From Simmondsia chinensis (lineage: Eukaryota; Streptophyta; Magnoliopsida; Caryophyllales; Simmondsiaceae), in assembly GCA_018398585.1 (NCBI GenBank), contig JAGTTD010000016.1, forward strand, positions 23,607,212-23,671,211: a stretch of 64,000 nucleotides of DNA, read 5' to 3'. Below are positions 22,061 to 33,421 of the stretch, one piece after another (within the stretch, counting starts at the first letter, position 1; every line of letters begins with the position of its first letter). Below the pieces are notes generated by a model. The model ran no database searches. It was not told where the DNA came from and saw only the letters and a program-made list of their open reading frames with translations. Both the position numbers and the translations under genes were made by a program.

Positions 22061-22349
22061 GGCTGATGTAATGGTTTTTGTATAGCCTTCTACCGGAAGA
22101 TCCTTATGTGAGGTTTCTGTCTTAGAAGCCTAGGGTTTGGTCGTAATTAATTCTTGTGTTTGGTTCTAGGTTTTTGTAACTTGTAATATAATCACAATAT
22201 TGGATAGACTTCTCTAAAAATAGCGAATCGTGGATTAGGACCATCATTTTTGGGACTGAACCATGTTATATTTGGTGTTCTTGTTTCATTTGTATTTTAT
22301 TTTATTACCTTTCTATTCTGCATTGTAATATTTGTCGATTGTAAGTCCT

Positions 22350-22527
22350 TATTTCAAATTTTCACGAGGCCAAAATGAAAGGAAGAACTGTTGGTGTTTA
22401 TGCCACAGCATGGGTGATAGCGAAGAGTTGTTTGTATCCACTAATAGGATTGAACTGCTAAACATTGTGCTTCATGGGGTATCAAGTCCAAGTGTCTTAC
22501 TACTTGAGCCAACCTCTTATAATGAAC
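22350..22527 (-). mobile_element. SINE candidate with tRNA-like promoter
   Basis: On the - strand, an A-box-like TGGCTCAAGTAGTAAGA at about 22515-22495 is followed about 50 bases later by a B-box-like AGTTCAATCC (22457-22447). The spacing and order fit a tRNA-derived pol III promoter. The tail and target duplication were not found, so the ends are approximate. It lies directly downstream of the L1 end. Confidence 0.5.
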
Positions 22528-23466
22528 TGTGGTTAGATATCCATAAGTAACTCAAAGGTTACAAATAATTTAGTTGATCCCATCTTAAATATTCAATAGT
22601 CTTGTCTATTTCAAGGATATGTTTGGAACAAAAGAAAAATTAAGTTCATACAAGTTGTTTTATATATTTTTCTTATATGTGGTGCTAAGTAATGCATAAA
22701 GTATAATTTCTTGGGGAAATTTGGCTTAATGTTGTTCCTGTGATTCCAAATAGACCATTGCAAAGAAAAATAATGTAATCCACACCTTTTTTTGGAACAA
22801 TTACATAATCTCATCCAGAGATCCCATGCAACCGGGCAGTGTCCAAACAAACGCGAAGATGATTCCTGATGAGCATCGCAGAGGGGGCACATCCTTTGAT
22901 TTTCTGAAAATAATGCCAAGCCTTACTAATCTATCTCTTGTATTTACTTTCTTTAGGTGCACCAACCAGGTTAGAAGCTCGACTCTTGGGGATACGTACA
23001 CTTTCCAAACGCCCTTAATCACATCAAACCCTATTTGCCTTCGATTGACCATTAATGAATTACAAAAGGAATGAACTAAGTACTGACCTCTGACATCAAA
23101 CCTCCAACAAATCTATCTGATCTTTCAAGACATAAGAACACCGGGCCCACTGTTAACTCCATTTTGTGTTCCAATTCTTCCTCATATACCAAAAGATTCC
23201 TTCACCAAGTAAATTTCCATATCCACTTGAAGCCGTCCCATATATCCATGCCGGCCACCCCGACTTCTTTCTGATCTAAAATTGGAAATAGCCGCGGGAA
23301 AGAATTTTTAAGGGTTGTTGACTTACCCATGAGTCATTCTAAAAAATGGCTTTTAGACCATTACCCACCATTGCCACCATGCCCTCATTGATGACTTTAA
23401 GCTATTTCTGAACTCATACCACTGATGCTGCAAATTGAGACCCAAGGTGCACTTGCATGATTACCA

Positions 23467-23798
23467 TGATACGGCGAAAAAATATAGTAGTTAAGTGAGG
23501 GACAATTTAGATATAAATAAATATAGGTTAAGTAGTTAATTACGATAATACCCTCCCCTAACTCTATTAATAGGAGGTTAGAGGAAGATGAAAGACATGC
23601 CAAAAAAGATGATAAACAATCTCTCTCTCCCCCCTAATTTCTCTCTAACTCTCTCCCTACCTATCTTCTTCTACTTCTCCCTCCTTTCTCTCCTATAATA
23701 TCAATGCAATCCTCCCTTTTTTTGGATTTATCAATATAATTCTTAGTTTTAGTATGTGGATTCATGTTTGATGGTCCGATTGGGTTTACCCTGTACCA
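23467..23798 (+). repeat. 5' LTR (332 bp)
   Basis: Starts TGATACGGCG and ends CCCTGTACCA. The right copy has the same length. It includes a CT-rich stretch after 23620. Confidence 0.88.
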
Positions 23799-23799
23799 T

Positions 23800-23812
23800 T
23801 GGTATCGGAGCA
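23800..23812 (+). promoter_or_regulatory. Primer-binding site, initiator-Met tRNA
   Basis: TGGTATCGGAGC lies one base inside the 5' LTR, with one mismatch to the usual TGGTATCAGAGC. Confidence 0.8.
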
Positions 23813-23854
23813 TCGATCCTCTGACCTAGGGGTGCTGAATTTTGGTATTCATTA

Positions 23855-24238
23855 ATGGAGGTCCAAGTTGGTCTATTCGGAGTACAACTCGAGTATATGT
23901 TGAAATGGCTTGACAAATTTGAAAAGAAAACTGAAGAAATCAAACAACAATTGGAGAATTTCGGACAGAAAATGGAGAAAAAATTTGACGAAATTAAAAA
24001 TCGGCGCGAAGAGGAGTACTCACAAGGCAAGGATCAAATTGAGACTTACTGTAGCAGTATTAAGGTAGATGAAGCTCCGGCACCAGCAGATCTAGTCGAA
24101 AATGGAGCTGAGGTTGAGGCTTCAGAACCTCTGCCACCGATCATCAATTCCGGCAGCGAAGAGACTTCAGATCTGAGAAAATGGGATGATCGGACCCAGG
24201 AGAGAGTGCCAGAGCCACCAGGAGTGGATGCGCGGTAG
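23855..24238 (+). CDS. Gag-like remnant of the small LTR element
   Basis: An ATG at 23855 opens 127 codons. The first half is a strong coiled coil (MLKWLDKFEKKTEEIKQQLE, KMEKKFDEIKNRREEEY). The second half is acidic and Pro/Ser-rich (APAPADLVENGAEVEA). A coiled-coil N-terminus then a loose acidic part resembles the first third of a gag protein. A stop follows at 24236-24238 and no nucleocapsid zinc knuckle is present. Codons continue in part to about 24500 in other frames. It may be translated, but the element lacks enzymes and would depend on a relative. I cannot assign a lineage. Confidence 0.45.
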   Translation: MEVQVGLFGVQLEYMLKWLDKFEKKTEEIKQQLENFGQKMEKKFDEIKNRREEEYSQGKDQIETYCSSIKVDEAPAPADLVENGAEVEASEPLPPIINSGSEETSDLRKWDDRTQERVPEPPGVDAR

Positions 24239-24631
24239 CCGATCGTCGAGCATCCACCTCCTTCGTGCGTTCGGGCTGTCGTTTCAAAGGAGGAAAGCAA
24301 CGCCAAGATGATCGAGGCCCTCCACCACCACCTCCAGTCCGGGTCGCACCTCCCTCGCCACCACCGCTTTGGAGTCGAACCACCTGCTGCTCGTCGAAAA
24401 CCGCCGCTGTGGATGTCCCGTGGTGTTAGGGTTTCAGCTTGGGGGTGGTCTTCATGGAGAATGAAGGGGAAATTGAGACTGGGACTTAGTGCTGATATTG
24501 ACCCTTTTGCCCCTGATTTTTGCTTAAATATTCTAATATTTGTAATTTTTGTATTTGATCCGGGAGGGTTACTAATTCAAGTATCAATACCTAGATCCTT
24601 GAGGACAATGATCTTTAAAGGGGGAAGGTAT

Positions 24632-24963
24632 TGATACAGTGAAAAAATATAGTAGTTAAGTGAGGAATAATTTAGGTATAAATAAATATAAGTTAAGTAA
24701 ATAATTATAATAATGCCCTCCCCTAACTCTATAAATAGGAGATTAGAGGAAGATGAGAGGCATGCCAAAAAAATGATAAACAATATCTCTCTGTCCCCCT
24801 AATTTCGCTCTAACTCTCTCCCTACCTATCTTCTTCTACTTCTCCCTCCTTTCTCTCCTATAAGATCAATGTAATCCTCCCCTTTTTAGGATTTATCAAT
24901 ATAATTCTTAGTTTTAGTATGTGGATTCATATTTGAGGGTCTGATCGGGTTTACCCTGTACCA
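24632..24963 (+). repeat. 3' LTR (332 bp)
   Basis: It matches 23467-23798. It is preceded by the purine tract AAAGGGGGAAGGTAT at 24617-24631, and a TATA-like CTATAAATAG occurs at about 24730. Confidence 0.88.
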
Positions 24964-27699
24964 TGCTCCTCTTTGCAAATCAATGAAGTGTCGGTCTGTT
25001 GGAATGTTGTAGAGATTGGTTATCACCTTCTTCCAAAGTGCCTGACAATTATCTGAGAATCTCCACCGCTATTTGAACAACAATGCTGCAATCTTTTCCA
25101 TGATGTTCCCCACACCCAACCCACCAAGTTCTTTCAATCTTTGAATAATATCCCATTTAACAAGTACCATACCTCTATTTCCATGTTTCCCGCTCCAAAA
25201 GAATTTTCTTCGGATAGAAATACTCTTTCTCGCTATTTTGGCATCTTAAAAAGTGAAAGGTAATAGGTCGGGAGGTTGTTTAGCACCATCTTGATCAAAG
25301 TTAATCTTTCGGCTCTCAAAAGCGTTTTAGCCTTCCACCCAGCAAGCCTATCTTCCATCTTGTTCATAACGAGGTTCTAGGTTGACGATCTCCTCAGGTT
25401 GGCACAAAAAGGGAGGCCTAGGTACCTGAGGGAGGGAGCACAATCCACACCCAAATTCAGCAGCAACCTCCAAAGCCCATCGATCACTACTTCCAAACAC
25501 CGACATGGAAGACTTAAGGTAGTTTATATAGAGACCCAAAATAAGCTCAAAGCACATTAGAAGATGCCTCAAGTTTCTCAACACTTGTCCCTTGGCCTAA
25601 AAAAAGCATGGTATCATCTGCGAACTACAAGAAATTTTGACCCCATCTCTACCAATCAGAACACCTTCAACTAGACCCACCTCATCCGCTCTTAGAAACA
25701 ACCTATTAACAACTTCACCTACAATCAGAAATAGGAAGGGAGAAAGGAGATCACCCTGTCGTAGGCCCCTACTCTTTGCAAACGGCACGGTGGGGAAGCC
25801 GTTAATCAGTATAGTAGCCGAAGTAGATCCTAAGCAAACCCAAAGCCATTTCCCCCAAATCTCACCAAAACCCATTCCCTTAAGTACTACTTCCAAGAAG
25901 CCCCAATCGACAGAATCATAAGCCTTACGAAAATCGAGTTTCAAAAGCACTCCATCCCTTTTCTGTTTCTTTAACCAATGAACGACCTCAATTGCTATAA
26001 GAGCTCCGTCCAGGATTTGCCGGTCCTTAACAAAAGCTGACTGTTACTCCCCAATAAGCTTAGGGAGAACATTTGCAAGTCTTCTTGATAAAATCTTTGA
26101 AATTATTTTGTAGATACAACCCACCATGCTAAAGGGTCTGAAGTCTTGTAAGTTAGTCGTGTCATCCTTTTTCGGAATTAAAGTAATCCAGGTAACATTT
26201 AAATCTCTTAAAAGCACCCAGTCCTGAAGAAGTCTTTAACGAATCCTATTATATCTTCCCCAATAACCTCCCGGCCTCTTCTAATAAACTTAAAGTTAAG
26301 TCCATCAAGCCCTGGAGATTTGCTCGGATCACACGCCCATACTACAAGCTTTATCTCGACATCAGTAACTTCACTCTCTAGAGATGCCAAATCCGCACCA
26401 AAAAGGCGAGGGAGAGCAAGATCTTCAAGACTAGCTTTGAAAATCGACTTCCTACTGCCTAGCACCTTAAAGAAATCAATAACATGTTGCTTGACAAGAG
26501 CAGGTTCTTGAATAAAGGTTCCATCGATTAGGATCCCTCCCATAAAATGTTTTCCTGAATCTTGCTTTTGTTAGGGCAAAAAAAATATCTTGTGTTTCTA
26601 TCACCTTGTTTAACCTATCTGTATCTTGATTTTCGCTTCCACAATCTCTCCCTCCTTATATGTCAAGTCCACAAGTCTTGTTTCAAGGATCTTTTCTTCT
26701 CGATCAGTGCTCCGTTCTGGTCTTGCTCCTCTATCCTCTTCTCAATGAGTTCATTTTTGTGTCCAATTCCTGTATTTGGTGATTCACGTCACCAAAGTCA
26801 GTTTTGTTCCACTCCCTCAATTTTATCTTCAAATTCTTCATTTTTAATCTCAGGCTACCACCGCTTCCACTCCATACTGCATGAATTACACCCATGAAAT
26901 CCTTGTGATCAAGCCAACAATTAAGCATTTGAAAAGGGATTGGGCCCCAATTAGCCCTATTAGTCTTAATAAACAACAAGCAGTGGTCCGAAAGCATCTT
27001 CTTTAGGCCTCACAACTTCATATTCAAAAATGATTCGCACCATTCGTTGTTTACTAAGGCCCCATCAATTCTGCTCATCGAGGCTCCTCTACACCAAGTA
27101 TACTTCCTCCCAATTAACGGTAGATCAATCAAAGAGCACGTGCTAGCAAAATTATTGACATCTCTCATGCCACGAGATACATGCGTAGCCCCCTTTCTCT
27201 CCTCAATGCTCAGAATCTCATTAAAATCCCCAATGAAAATAGTCGAGCAGTTGCTCTTCCCGAAAGTCTCTTCAAGTTCAGACCAAATCACCCTTCTGCC
27301 TTCTGCACTACAAGGGGCATAAACACAAACCATGGTACAAAATGTCTCATTAGTAGCACTTCTTCCCTTAAGACTTATCCATGCTCCTCCTTTAATCACT
27401 TTAATTTCAAACAAAAAGTTTTTCTCCCAAGCCAACATAATACCACCCGCTCAAAAGCCTGGATAAAGTCTCAACCAACACGCTTCTCTCCCCATATTTT
27501 GTAAATAACATCTCTCTCAATTGAATGCATCTCTACAATCCTCATGATATTTGGCTCCAAGACTTTCCTCTTTCTTCCTTTATTTCCAGTCAAAAACACA
27601 AACTTGGTCATCTTTAAAAATGATTCAATATCCACAAGCCCCTCATCCTTCCATTTCAAACTAGCACGAGCACCTACACTTCTGATCTTCGCTGCCTCC

Positions 27700-29589
27700 C
27701 TTCTCGTGATAATACGATCATCATCTTCTAACTTTGAAGAGACTGAGTACTATTCTTCTGACCCATTTTCCGACTCAGCATCAGACCGGAGCTCAAGTGA
27801 TGCCTCCACAACCTCATTGTTAGGGCAAGAAATTAACTCGTTGCCATCGCTACTCCTTTCCAGACTAAATTGCCTTCATCTGGTTGGACATGTACATCAA
27901 ACAGGTTGACAAAACCAAGAGGGAAAGCATTTCCTAAACTTTTGGAATTAAGGGGTTCATCCATATCCTGTCTTAGAGTCCTAATTGAAGAGTGAGCCAC
28001 TAACTCCTGGGGGCCTTTGATAATGTGGTATGGATATCCATTGGACCATAACAATCACAACAAGGGCCCAATGGGTCATTACACCCACAGGGGACCAAAG
28101 TTAATCCATTCTCACTACCAACAATAAGCCCATTTTCCAATCTTGGTTCCCCACTAACTTTTTGATTTGGGTCCACATCATTACTCATCATGGCATTTGG
28201 AATGATGACTCATACACCGCCCTCCACTCTGTCCTTTCCACCAGGTGACATCTTGGAACTTGCTTCAATAATTAAATGAACATCTTGGCCTTTCTGCTTG
28301 TCCAAACCGCAGCTTGACTTTTTGTCTCCCCCAACCACAGCACCTAGTGCTAGCTCTACGCTATTGGTTGTTTTCTTAGGAAATGTCGCTAGAGCTTCTT
28401 TCAAATCCCTCTGACTGGTTAGAATCCGATGGTCTTCCTCAGCATTCAGTGGCTGGATCCACTAACGGAATTTATCTGTTTCAACTTGTCCCACTTCAAA
28501 GGCATAAACAAGGTGATAAGATTTTTCCATTAACAGAATCACGACATCCTTTGTGGGCTCTACGCTTTCTGTTTCCACCAAAACACGATGTACTGCAAAA
28601 GATGAGAACCTACTGTACGCTTTATCTACTACATTGACTCTACCTCACCCTTTAGCAATTTTTGTAAAATTTTCCTATGACCAAGCTTGAATAGGCATAC
28701 CATAGCACACCACCCATGCTTTCCTCTTTAGATTTTGATCAAATTCTGTCCATTTCCTTACACAACTAATGCCATATAACAACCAATCTGCCACACTTTT
28801 TAGCCATGTTTCCTTGTCTTCCACATCCTTCAGAACCACTAAAACTTGCGACCTTCAATAAGCCCTACTTTGCTTGGGGAAAAATATTTACTTCTTATGG
28901 ACTCCATAAACCCCTCAAGGACTTTCTTCATCCTCTGTTTCCACCACTAAGCTTCTTTGAAGTTTCACCCAAAACTCGTCTAGCTTCTTACCCTTGATAA
29001 TTCGTCTGTCTACCCCCTTGATCGTCATGAACTATTCGGAAGAACTACCCCCATCACTACTCTTCCTTTTCCCTCCATTTTCATTGTTCATCTTTCCCAA
29101 GTCCTTCCCATCATCCTCTAACACCACCCGAGCAAAAGTTATATCATCATGTTATGCCGGATTAGAAATAAACTTGCTGGATTAGAAATAAACTTCTTCG
29201 TGTTATGGGTTTTGGCTTTCAGCGGATTTCTCTTATATAATTGTTGTTCTCTCCCATACTTAGCCCATTTCACATTGATTTTTTGGTTCCCTGACCAATG
29301 CCATTTCCTCTCTCAATAGCTTCCGAAGCTTCCCATGTTGTTTGAATCTAATAAAGCCAAATCTAACATTCGTGTTCTTCCTAGATTTCATAGAGACATA
29401 GGCATCCACAACTTTCCCAGAATTGAAGAAGAGTTTCCTCAACCACTGATTGTGCATTTGTAATGGTAGATTGTCTACAAACAACGTCAAGGTCTCACAC
29501 TGGAACCGGTGGCCACCATTCTCGCCTTCGTCATCCGCATGGCCACCCTTACTCTCACCACTCTCTCTCATATCCTTAATTGACCCCAA
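27700..29589 (-). pseudogene. L1 ORF1: RNA-binding protein, decayed
   Basis: The RRM is at 29490-29290: TLTLFVDNLPLQMHNQWL, then RKNTNVRFGFIRFKQH. A DUF4283-like segment with KAWVVCYGMPIQAW sits near 28710. The remainder (28404-27833) is in pieces, rich in acidic and Pro/Gly residues, with CDPLGPCCDCYG-like spacing of Cys near 28070. ORF1 proteins of plant L1 elements bind the element RNA. Frameshifts prevent a full reading. Confidence 0.75.
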
Positions 29590-29600
29590 AACTTACGACC

Positions 29601-31077
29601 CATACCCAAAATAACCTGACCCATCTCAAACTTAGCCTAAGATGATTCAAAATTTGAATTGATATAACTCATTTGTCCCAAAAATAAGATGACTCGAGCT
29701 TGAAATAACCTAACTGAACTCAAACCTGATCATAACTAGCCTGAATCCCGAAAAGACCCAGCCGATTAACTGAAAATTCGAGATAATTTGAACACCAAAT
29801 GATTCGACATGATGCTCGACCCGATTTGACTTGAAATTCGAATAACTCAAACTCAAAGTGAATCACTCCGACATAATAACTTGAACACAATGGGAACCGC
29901 TCCGACCAAAATTCAGTCGTAGTTGATTTAAAACTCAAAATAGTCCAATTTACCCCTTGATGATTCAAATCATTATGTAATTATAATTCCAAGCCCAATT
30001 CATTTGAGCCAAACAATGGAATTTCAATTCTATCAAAAATTGGGAATTGCAATTCCATAATCCAATTCCAATTCCAATTCCAATTCCATGTGAGCATTAG
30101 GTCATGTTTGGAGTCTAGAATTGGGGTTGAGATTGGAATTAAGGCCCAGAATTTCAATTCTGTTGTTTGGTTCACCCGTTGGAATTGGAATTACAATTCC
30201 ACTATCCAATTCCATGAAATGGACTTTAACTACAAACCATACTTTCCAATTCCTCAAGGCGGGGAGTAAAGAATTGCAATTTTATATTGACTCTATTAAA
30301 CTGAATCCCAAAATGACTCAAAATCAAAAGTCTTAGACACAATCTAAAATTTGACCCGAACCTCAAAATCACCCAACTCGAATGACTTGAGCATGAACTA
30401 ACCGAAATCAACTTAAATCAAAGTCCAAAGTGACCCGAAACTCGAGATGACTCAAATCCAAAACATTAAACTACTTGATTTGAATATGGTGTAAACAAGT
30501 TGAGGTGAAGTGGAAATGACCCGACCAAATTCACCCAAAACTTAACATGACCCTAGCCCAAAAATGATCCAACCCATCTCACTCACAGCATAAGATGATG
30601 CGAATTTTGAAATGATGCAACCCATTTGCTCTAAAACTAAGATGAATCGAGCTCAAAATGACTTAAATCAACTCAAACCCAGTCAATTCTAGCCTAGATC
30701 TCGAAAAGACTTAACCCGAACTTGAACTTCAAATGATTCGACCCGATAATCCACCGATTTGACTAGAAATGAATAACTAAAACTCAAAGTGAATTGCTCC
30801 AGCCATAATACTTCAACCGTGATACGTAGCTAATTTAAAACTTGAAATAGTCGAACTCAAATGATCGTAAACTTGTGATGACTCGAATGATTATGGAATT
30901 ATAATTCCGACCTCCAATTTCTTTAATGAATCAAATAATGGAATTTTAATTCCATCAAAATTCCAATTTCACCAGAATTGGAATTAGAATTGCAATTCCA
31001 TAGTCCAATTTCAATTTCATGTGCCAAACAGAGCCTTAATTTGGTGATGTCGAAGAAGATGTTTTTTTCTCTAATAA
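29601..31077. repeat. Duplicated non-coding repeat, about 0.95-kb period
   Basis: TAAGATGACTCGAGCT at 29685 recurs as TAAGATGAATCGAGCT at 30638. The stretch around TTATAATTCC at 29981 recurs at 30899. Both copies share many short words (GACTCAAA, ACCCGAA) and end in (AATTCC)n-type runs such as CCAATTCCAATTCC. About 1.5 units are present. No gene is seen. Confidence 0.65.
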
Positions 31078-31086
31078 AACAAGGGA

Positions 31087-32890
31087 CAACAACAACAACA
31101 ACAAACCCAGTGCCTAAAGGGCTCCCGCATATGCAGGGTGTGGGAGAGGTGCGATGTACGCGGCCTTATCCTTTCAGGATGCTACCATAAAGGAAGGATG
31201 TATCCGAGGACCCTCGACCTGAGAAGCATAAAACATCTAAGCGTAAGAGTGTAATAGCATAAGAACAACAGCACAAAGCAAGCCCATAGAAAGTATACAA
31301 TAGTAATAGGCAATAAAGCGACAAAGGGATAGAACAAAAAGCAACCAACACCTAGCCAAAATGCATACAATCAAGCATGCATACATATAAGCCTAGGGGT
31401 TCTAGTACTAGCTTGGATGTGCTCCGCTATCCTAAACTACAATATCAACTACATCTATGTTTACGCTCCACTGAGCTCTATCTAGGGGCATTTCTTCATT
31501 TAAGTTGAGGTGGGTGAGGTCGTGTTGAATTGTCTCCATCCAACTCTTCTTTGCCCGGCCTCTCCCTCTCTTCCTATTTGTAAAATGGAGTTGTTTACAT
31601 CTCTTGACAGGGGTAGTGGTCGATCTCCTCCTAGCACGCCCAAACCACTGCAAACGTTGCTCCCTCAGTTTATCCTCGATTGGAGCCACTCCCAATTTAC
31701 TTCTTATAACGTCATTTCTGATCTTATCCTTCCTTATGTGTCTCTACATCCAGCGCAACATCCTTATCTCCGCCACCTTCAACTTCTGTGTAGGATGTTG
31801 TTTAACTGACCAGCACTCCACCATGTAAGACATAGCGGTCTCATTAACGTCTTAGAGTATTTTCCCTTTAACTGTAACGAAAACTTTCTATCGCATAATA
31901 CCGCTGAAGTCATCCTCCATTTATGCCAATCTACTTTAATCTGGTTGTTGACATTTGCATCAACTTCACCATCATGTTGTACCATGGAACCCAAGTATTT
32001 AAAGCACTCCTTTTTTGGTATGCACTCCGATCCAATCTTGACATTTTCTATGCGTGCTGGTTAAGGTACAAAACTTTAGTTTTATATACTAAGTCTTGGA
32101 TCTACTGATCTTGCACCTTTCGATTCCAAGGCTATTCTCCAAAGTTTCAGCATCTCATTCACCTCTTCTCTAGACTCTCCCGCCAAAACTATATTAACCG
32201 TAAAAAGCATGCACCACGGCACTTACCCTTAGATATGTCTAGCGAGCTCGTCCATAACTAGAATTAACAAAAAGGGACTCAAGGCTGATCCTTAGTGTAC
32301 CTAACTTTAAAGGGGAAAGCCTTTGTCTCCCCTTCTACTGTATGCATATTGGTTAGTGCGCCTTCGAACATGTCTTTAATGGCTTAGATATAGGACAAGG
32401 GAATGCCTTTCCTCTCCAAAACCCTCCATAGGACCTCTCTTGGCACTGTATCATGTGCCTTATCCAAATCGATGAAAACCATATGAAGGGCCTTTTATCT
32501 ATCTCTATAATACTCTATCAACCGCCTTAAGAGATGGATTGCTTCTATCGTCTATTTACCAGGCATAAATCCAAATTGGTTTTATGAGATCCCTCTTTGT
32601 TGCTGTAGCCTTTTTCCCTACGACCCACTCCCATAGCTTCAGAGTATGGCTCATTAGTTTGATTCCTCTATAATTAGCACAACTCTGGATGTCACCTTTG
32701 TTCTTATAGATTGAAACTAATGTGCTCTTCCTCCGCTCATCAGACATCTTCTTACCTTGAAGAATCTGATGCCCTATTCTCTAATGGATTTCCATGCCTC
32801 AATGGATATTCCATCTAGGCCGACTGCTTTACCCCTGCCCATCTTTTTTAATGCTTCCCCGACTTCCTCGAGTCTAATCTGCCTGCAATA
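31087..32890 (-). mobile_element. RTE-type LINE, 5'-truncated, with 9-bp target duplication
   Basis: AACAAGGGA flanks it exactly at 31078-31086 and 32891-32899. The 3' end (left side) carries a (TTG)n tail on the - strand and a conserved 3' block shared with 43038-43170 and 33618-33670. The 5' end is cut inside the RT region, as is common for LINE copies. Confidence 0.88.
31220..32885 (-). pseudogene. RTE LINE reverse transcriptase remnant
   Basis: The N-terminal cut is just before EEVGEALKKMGRGKAVG, near 32870. RT motifs follow: RKSTLVSIYKNKGDIQSC and NYRGIKLMSHT at 32740-32640. The C-terminal end at 31695-31440 reads IEDKLREQRLQWFGR and KKSWMETIQHDLTHL, which is the typical end of this plant LINE group. 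Stops and frameshifts break the middle. No endonuclease remains. Confidence 0.8.
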
Positions 32891-32899
32891 ACAAGGGAA

Positions 32900-33421
32900 T
32901 ATAATATAAATGAGAATCATATTTTCTCATAAGAAATAATAAAAAAATACACATATACTATATTTTTTTTTAAAAAGAAACATTTCAAAAGCATATTTTT
33001 CTAAGAAACAAAATTGGTCCATGAAAGAAACACTAACAGGCATTTTGGTAACAAAAGGATCCAAAGGCTAACACAACACCAATGGCGTGATCTTATAATC
33101 TTTTTTACAAATATAATGCTTCAAAACAACTTATATTAATAACCCGCGTTTTCAATACTTTGAAAGTAAAACAACCCGCCGTTCTTGACTCAGATTCTGG
33201 CTATGCCTAAGGGAGACTTTTATGGTGTATTTCCGCACCCCAAATGCGAAAATAAAGCATGAGCATGCTGTTATTATTATTATTATTGTTGTTGTTGTTG
33301 TTTTTTTTTTTTTTTCTTTGATAATTAACAGAATAATTGCGATACAAAAATTGATGTCACGTGTGGGAGGAACCCGAACCCACACCTGAGTGGGTAGGTA
33401 AATGGTGCGAAATGATCTAAA
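32900..33421. other. No gene; microsatellite and poly-T
   Basis: A (TTA)n(TTG)n microsatellite occurs at 33270-33302 and runs into poly-T. The next 100 bases share TTTGATAATTAAC with 57385-57410, perhaps a common retroposon tail. No coding feature is supported. Confidence 0.4.

Larger units (their letters stand above)
23467..24963 (+). mobile_element. Small non-autonomous LTR retrotransposon inserted in L1
   Basis: Two 332-bp LTRs (23467-23798 and 24632-24963) flank an 833-bp interior. PBS and polypurine tract are in place, so the orientation is +. No protease, RT or integrase is encoded. LTR ends are TGATAC and GTACCA, a near-perfect inversion. TACCA precedes the left LTR and also ends each LTR, so the target duplication is ambiguous. 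It interrupts L1 ORF2 and must be younger than it. Confidence 0.88.
22611..27659 (-). pseudogene. L1 ORF2: endonuclease, reverse transcriptase, zinc-binding domain; decayed
   Basis: The endonuclease lies at about 27503-26900. It has VYAPCSAEGRRVIW, the GDFNEI motif, SRIDGALVNNEW and the catalytic SDHCLL near 26990. RT follows: FKLIRRG-type FKFIRRGREVIG at about 26270, KLDFRKAYDSVDW near 25930, then RGLRQGDLLSPFLFL. The catalytic FADDTMLF is present at about 25600 but in a shifted frame. After the inserted element comes the zinc-binding end: LTWLVHLKKVNTRDRL and CPLCDAHQESSSRLFGHC at 22880. It would have nicked target DNA and copied its own RNA there. Confidence 0.85.
22570..29600 (-). mobile_element. 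L1-type LINE, decayed, split by an LTR element
   Basis: From 29589 downward the order is ORF1 with an RRM and a DUF4283-like segment, then ORF2 with endonuclease, RT and the RT zinc-binding domain. This is the plant L1 order. Many stops and frameshifts are present. The insertion 23467-24963 separates the RT C-terminal part from the zinc-binding domain. No poly-A tail or target duplication could be fixed at either end. Confidence 0.85.

Noticed and set aside
23462..23466. TACCA as a target duplication of the small LTR element
   Set aside because: TACCA is also the end of both LTR copies, so the match on the right is part of the LTR and not proof of duplication.
28383..29185. + strand open frames with Pro/Leu-rich proteins
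   Set aside because: They are shadows of the decayed L1 ORF1 on the - strand.
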